Shown: positions 61,158 through 64,000 of the stretch, in pieces
Position numbering within the stretch: position 1 is the stretch's first letter
How the letters are laid out: each line of letters starts with the position of its first letter
Source of the DNA: JAGVPT01 sp963772165
GTDB lineage: Bacteria; Bacteroidota; Ignavibacteria; UBA10030; UBA8401
Assembly (NCBI GenBank): GCA_963772165.1
Contig: CAVYWA010000005.1
Coordinates: 496,001-560,000, forward strand
Direction: 5' to 3'
Length of the DNA stretch: 64,000 nt
The notes under the pieces: model-generated
The model's database searches: none
Told to the model about the DNA's origin: nothing
What the model saw: only the letters and a program-made list of their open reading frames with translations
Position numbers and translations under genes: made by a program

Positions 61158-62509
61158 TGCCTCCGACCTCAATGGATTTTTCACTCGACGGTGTACTGGC
61201 ACTCGCCCAGGAACGCGAGGTTAAATTTGTCGACCTCCAGTTTACTGATGTCGCTGGTTCGGTGAAAAATATTACTGTGCCGGTGACTGAACTTGCTTCG
61301 GCGCTTAACCACGGCATTTGGTTTGATGGCTCTTCGATAGAAGGCTTCGCGCGCATCGCGGAAAGCGATATGTACCTAATTCCGGACCCATCCACATTTG
61401 CCGTCTTGCCGTGGCTCAGCGGAAACGAAATTACTGCCCGGCTCATTTGTAATGTGCACACTCCGGATGGCAATCAATTTCTCGGAGACCCTAGAGCGGT
61501 ACTTTCGCGCGTGCTGGATGAAGCAAATAAAATGGGCTTTGTCTATAACACCGGTCCCGAGTTAGAATTTTTTCTTTTGAAGCCTAACCCCGATGGCAGC
61601 GTGAATCCGCCGCATCCTCAGGACAGTGCAAGCTACTTCGACCAACCGACGGATATGGTGGCGACGGGATTATGGCGCCAAATGGCGGGCGTGCTTTCTG
61701 CTTTTGGGATCGAAACCGAGGCGATGCATCATGAAGTATCGACGGGGCAGCATGAAATTGATTTCCGCTATTCACATGCTTTGAAAACCGCAGACAACGC
61801 AGTTTCATTTCGTGCAATTCTCAAAATTCTTGCCCAGCAAAAAGGCCTCTACGCCACATTCATGCCTAAGCCGATTAGAGGGATCAACGGCAGCGGCATG
61901 CACGTCCATCAAAGTCTGGGATTTAAAGCGAACGGCTCAAACGCTTTTTCCGATACCGGCGATTCACATGGACTTTCAAAGATTGCAAAACATTTTATCG
62001 CCGGCCAGCTTGCGCATGCTCGGGGCATGTGCGTGGTCCTAGCTCCGCTGGTGAATTCCTACAAGCGGTTGGTTCGCGGCTTCGAGGCTCCCGTAAATAT
62101 TTGCTGGGGACGCATCAATCGTTCCGCTCTTATCAGAATTCCCCGCGCGCATACGCCGAGTTCGACGCGGATTGAGTTGCGATGTCCTGATCCAAGCTGT
62201 AACCCGTACTTAGCGTTTGCTGTCATGCTTGCTGCGGGCCTCGACGGGATCCGGCGTGAATTGCCGATACCCGAAGCAACCGAAGAAAACGTTTACCTGG
62301 CCCCAGCATCCCAAAGCGGTACGCCATTCAGCGTACTCCCGAGTTCGTTGGATGAAGCCGTTTCCGAATTAGAAGAAGACACTGTTATCCGCGAAGCGCT
62401 CGGTGCTCATGTGTATGAGCGTTTCATCAGTGCCAAGCGATTGGAATGGGAAGATTATCGCATCGAAGTGACCCCATGGGAACTGGATAAATACCTTTCG
62501 ATCTACTAA
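61157..62509 (+). CDS. glnA: Glutamine synthetase, type I
   Basis: It condenses glutamate and ammonia to glutamine. The 450-residue chain contains WFDGSSIEGFARIAESDMYL, the metal/ATP-site segments ETEAMHHEVSTGQHEIDFRY and GSGMHVHQSLGF, and NSYKRLVRGFEAPVNICWG. It has the GSI-alpha length, without the adenylylation-type insert; the Tyr in ENVYLAPASQ is not in the usual adenylylated context. Start ATG 61157 overlaps the kinase stop. A GTP/phosphorylation link with the kinase is plausible by position only. A 0.7-kb non-coding stretch follows. Confidence 0.95.
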   Translation: MPPTSMDFSLDGVLALAQEREVKFVDLQFTDVAGSVKNITVPVTELASALNHGIWFDGSSIEGFARIAESDMYLIPDPSTFAVLPWLSGNEITARLICNVHTPDGNQFLGDPRAVLSRVLDEANKMGFVYNTGPELEFFLLKPNPDGSVNPPHPQDSASYFDQPTDMVATGLWRQMAGVLSAFGIETEAMHHEVSTGQHEIDFRYSHALKTADNAVSFRAILKILAQQKGLYATFMPKPIRGINGSGMHVHQSLGFKANGSNAFSDTGDSHGLSKIAKHFIAGQLAHARGMCVVLAPLVNSYKRLVRGFEAPVNICWGRINRSALIRIPRAHTPSSTRIELRCPDPSCNPYLAFAVMLAAGLDGIRRELPIPEATEENVYLAPASQSGTPFSVLPSSLDEAVSELEEDTVIREALGAHVYERFISAKRLEWEDYRIEVTPWELDKYLSIY

Positions 62510-62950
62510 GGAAGATTTTTCACCGCAAGAGTTTTCGCCTTTTTCATCTTCATTCCCCAAGGATTGTTAACTGATTAATTCGACGACGCATATACACATC
62601 TTAGGAAGAAGGAGTTTTTTTCCGTTTCAATCGCTTCGCTTCTTTCTCTCCTCGAATTTCTTTCTCTTTACCCTTTATGGTATACAAATTCTCGTTCAAT
62701 ATTTGGATAAACCTTGGCTCGCGGGAATGGTGCGTTAAATATAAAATGACAAAAGTTGTTTTATAGCTAAATTGACGACTGGGTCGTTGTAATTTCTGTC
62801 CGCGGAAGAAACAGGGGTGCCTCTCGATGCGATTGTGTTCAGACAGCACTTACGGTGATGGCTGAAAGGGTGTCGTGCTGTGACCGTGCTTTCCTACGGC
62901 GGCGGCTTGAGTCCATAGAATAACGTAAGAAGAGCGTGGCTTCATCCACA

Positions 62951-62999
62951 CAACGAAACCCGCAGGTATCGATGTTTGATATCTGCGGGTTTCGTTGTT
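62951..62999. terminator. 21-base-pair hairpin, probable bidirectional terminator
   Basis: 62951-62971 pairs with 62979-62999 over 21 positions, with one G-U pair and a seven-base loop. The core ACCCGCAG/CTGCGGGT is flanked by A- and T-rich arms (GAAACCC... GGGTTTC), typical of intrinsic terminators, although the T tail is imperfect. Confidence 0.7.
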
Positions 63000-63033
63000 A
63001 TCCAGTTCAACCGCATTATTTTCAAAAAAGAAC

Positions 63034-63062
63034 TTGACAATTTCCCATATTCGCTTTATATT
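63034..63062 (+). promoter_or_regulatory. Strong promoter upstream of the small membrane protein gene
   Basis: TTGACA (63034-63039), 17-base spacer, TATATT (63057-63062). The predicted transcript has a leader of about 160 bases before the ATG at 63229. Confidence 0.82.
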
Positions 63063-63228
63063 AATAAAGCATTTTTCAAATTTAATTAATATAAATAAGG
63101 TTGTACGTAAATTATCATGATATAGTTTTTGTCGGCATCTGTGCCGGGCTGTTGGGTGCTTCGCCTTGCAATAGCTCATTCCACGACGACAGAAAACAAA
63201 AACTCGAGAGGAGAAGGGTGACAATGTG

Positions 63229-63555
63229 ATGGAGACTCTGATGTTCATTCTGCCTGGCGGAGGGTTTATCCTTGGAATTGCTATAGGTTGCGGGTTTGGA
63301 CTGCTCCAGGATTCGAGATTTGCACTGCACAAAAGCCTTGGCAAGATCGATAAGCTGGCAAGTAGCTGGGCCGGTATGCCTGGCTCGTCGGCACGAAGTA
63401 TTTTTCTCTTGGTGATGCTCACGTTATTCCAGGCTACGTTTACGCTTATTTTTGGGAACAACGGCATCCAATGGATCGTGTCAGCGGGAGTGGTTTTGGG
63501 ATATGCCGGGACACTGGTGCAACAAATTCGGCAAAGCACATTTTACGGGCCTTAG
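63229..63555 (+). CDS. Small membrane protein of unknown function
   Basis: A 108-residue protein with three hydrophobic segments (residues 5-25, 55-72 and 78-95). The first is Gly-rich (FILPGGGFILGIAIGCGFGLL), and a short charged loop (HKSLGKIDKLASSW) lies between helices 1 and 2. It resembles no family I can name with confidence. It has its own strong promoter and a GGAGAAGGGTG stretch upstream. It lies between glnA and an Lrp-type regulator gene. Confidence 0.75.
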   Translation: METLMFILPGGGFILGIAIGCGFGLLQDSRFALHKSLGKIDKLASSWAGMPGSSARSIFLLVMLTLFQATFTLIFGNNGIQWIVSAGVVLGYAGTLVQQIRQSTFYGP

Positions 63556-63603
63556 TTAAAGGCCGATGTTTTTTTTAATCAATGCGGGTGGAACAAAAAT
63601 GCC

Positions 63604-63632
63604 TTGACAAAAAGGCCATCATTCCTTATATT
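63604..63632 (+). promoter_or_regulatory. Promoter of the Lrp/AsnC regulator gene
   Basis: TTGACA (63604-63609), 17-base spacer, TATATT (63627-63632). The same boxes as the promoter at 63034-63062. The leader is about 70 bases. Confidence 0.82.
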
Positions 63633-63706
63633 CGTTAAGTATTTTTAGAAAAAAGTTAAATAATTAAACAAAAACGTTTCCTCAACGAATATAGAGAATT
63701 TTTCCA

Positions 63707-64000
63707 ATGATTTTAGACGACATCGATGTTACGATTCTTGAGATACTCCAAAAAAAGGGGAGGACAAGGCGAAATGAACTGGCGGAACTTGTCGGGCTTT
63801 CGCTGCCTGCTGCCAGCGAGCGGCTGCGAAAACTTGAAGAAGCGGGGATCATTACCGGCTATCATGCAAAGCTCGACTATAAGTTGTTAGGAAAAGACAT
63901 CACCGCATTTGTCCTGGTGACGATGGATTCCTCGAAGCATTTTGCGGCGTTCGTAGACCATGTTAACGCGACCGATGATATTTTGGAGTGCCACGGAATA
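63707..64000 (+). CDS. Lrp/AsnC family transcriptional regulator (3' end outside window)
   Basis: The first 98 residues are present. They hold an N-terminal winged-helix DNA-binding domain (DDIDVTILEILQKKGRTRRN, ELVGLSLPAASERLRKLEEAG) and the start of the RAM/AsnC ligand-binding domain (AFVLVTMDSSKHFAAFVDHV, DDILECHGI). Such proteins sense amino acids and control amino-acid metabolism genes. The neighbouring glutamine synthetase, glnB and permease genes make nitrogen-related targets plausible. The promoter at 63604-63632 serves it. Confidence 0.93.
   Translation, partial: MILDDIDVTILEILQKKGRTRRNELAELVGLSLPAASERLRKLEEAGIITGYHAKLDYKLLGKDITAFVLVTMDSSKHFAAFVDHVNATDDILECHGI

Larger units (their letters stand above)
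62510..63228 (+). other. 0.7-kb region after glnA without a convincing gene
   Basis: No protein gene on either strand is believable. Structured elements are ACAGCAC...GTGCTGT (62843-62881), GTGG-CTTCAT-CCAC near 62935-62950, and a 21-base-pair hairpin at 62951-62999. The last 200 bases contain a strong promoter (63034-63062) and the long leader of the next gene. The part 62600-62950 could encode a non-coding RNA ending in the hairpin, which is a guess. Confidence 0.5.

Noticed and set aside
62815..62875. TPP-riboswitch-like words (GGGGTGCC... GGCTGA)
   Set aside because: The essential second half of the TPP aptamer (CTGATCTGGATAATGCC-like, GTAGGGA) is absent.
62850..63539. A 229-codon open frame on the minus strand across the non-coding region
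   Set aside because: It overlaps the strong promoter and the small membrane protein gene, has low-complexity composition and no domain, and there is no ribosome site; a chance open frame.

Overview
The window looks like a chromosomal segment of an uncultured member of the Bacteroidota/Chlorobiota (FCB) group, most like Ignavibacteria. The reasons are: FCB-type gene content (bacillithiol gene bshB1, BamD, FG-GAP proteins, CXXXY-type CcmE, HME-RND copper efflux); moderate G+C; and promoters with ordinary TTGACA/TATATT boxes instead of the Bacteroidales-type -7/-33 boxes. The lineage is an inference from gene content. No rRNA, tRNA, CRISPR array, prophage or insertion sequence was recognised.

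Layout. 1-1223 is the 3' end of rho with a good terminator. 1450-6389 (+) holds thiolase, 3-hydroxyacyl-CoA dehydrogenase, acyl-CoA dehydrogenase and (methyl)malonate-semialdehyde dehydrogenase, then a small methyltransferase. 17000-7147 (-) is a long operon for reductive pyrimidine degradation: beta-ureidopropionase, an omega-aminotransferase, PreT, PreA, two unknown membrane proteins, dihydropyrimidinase, a DUF1761 membrane protein and an NCS1 nucleobase permease. Together with MmsA next door it can plausibly take uracil or thymine to acetyl- or propionyl-CoA. 17197-31831 (+) is housekeeping: LemA and TPM-domain proteins, DAHP synthase, a PAS/GAF histidine kinase with a response regulator, HtpX, glutamate dehydrogenase, CapA-like protein, BamD, a thioesterase and an FG-GAP repeat protein. 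31904-36861 (+) is a cytochrome c maturation operon ccmABCDEF with a Cys-type CcmE and no ccmG/ccmH.

46279-36868 (-) is a metal-handling block: bshB1, a small exported protein, cusC-cusB-cusA, a Cys-rich exported peptide, a DUF2318 protein and a frameshifted heavy-metal-associated lipoprotein. It is interspersed with palindromic REP-like elements. 46504-55098 (+) carries xseA-xseB-dxs, a Gfo/Idh oxidoreductase, ribD, a class A beta-lactamase-like hydrolase, ribE, a PASTA protein and rpe. 55222-64000 (+) is a nitrogen-control neighbourhood: glnB behind a strong promoter and a long leader, an outer-membrane porin, an APC permease with a frameshift, a PP2C phosphatase, a Ser/Thr kinase whose stop overlaps the start of glutamine synthetase, a small membrane protein and an Lrp/AsnC regulator cut by the window edge.

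The observations most worth following up are the kinase-glnA coupling beside glnB and PP2C, the unexplained glnB leader, the 0.7-kb non-coding region after glnA, the TPM protein that seems to start at a non-ATG codon, the response regulator ending in a histidine-less HisKA-like segment, and the inverted-repeat elements.
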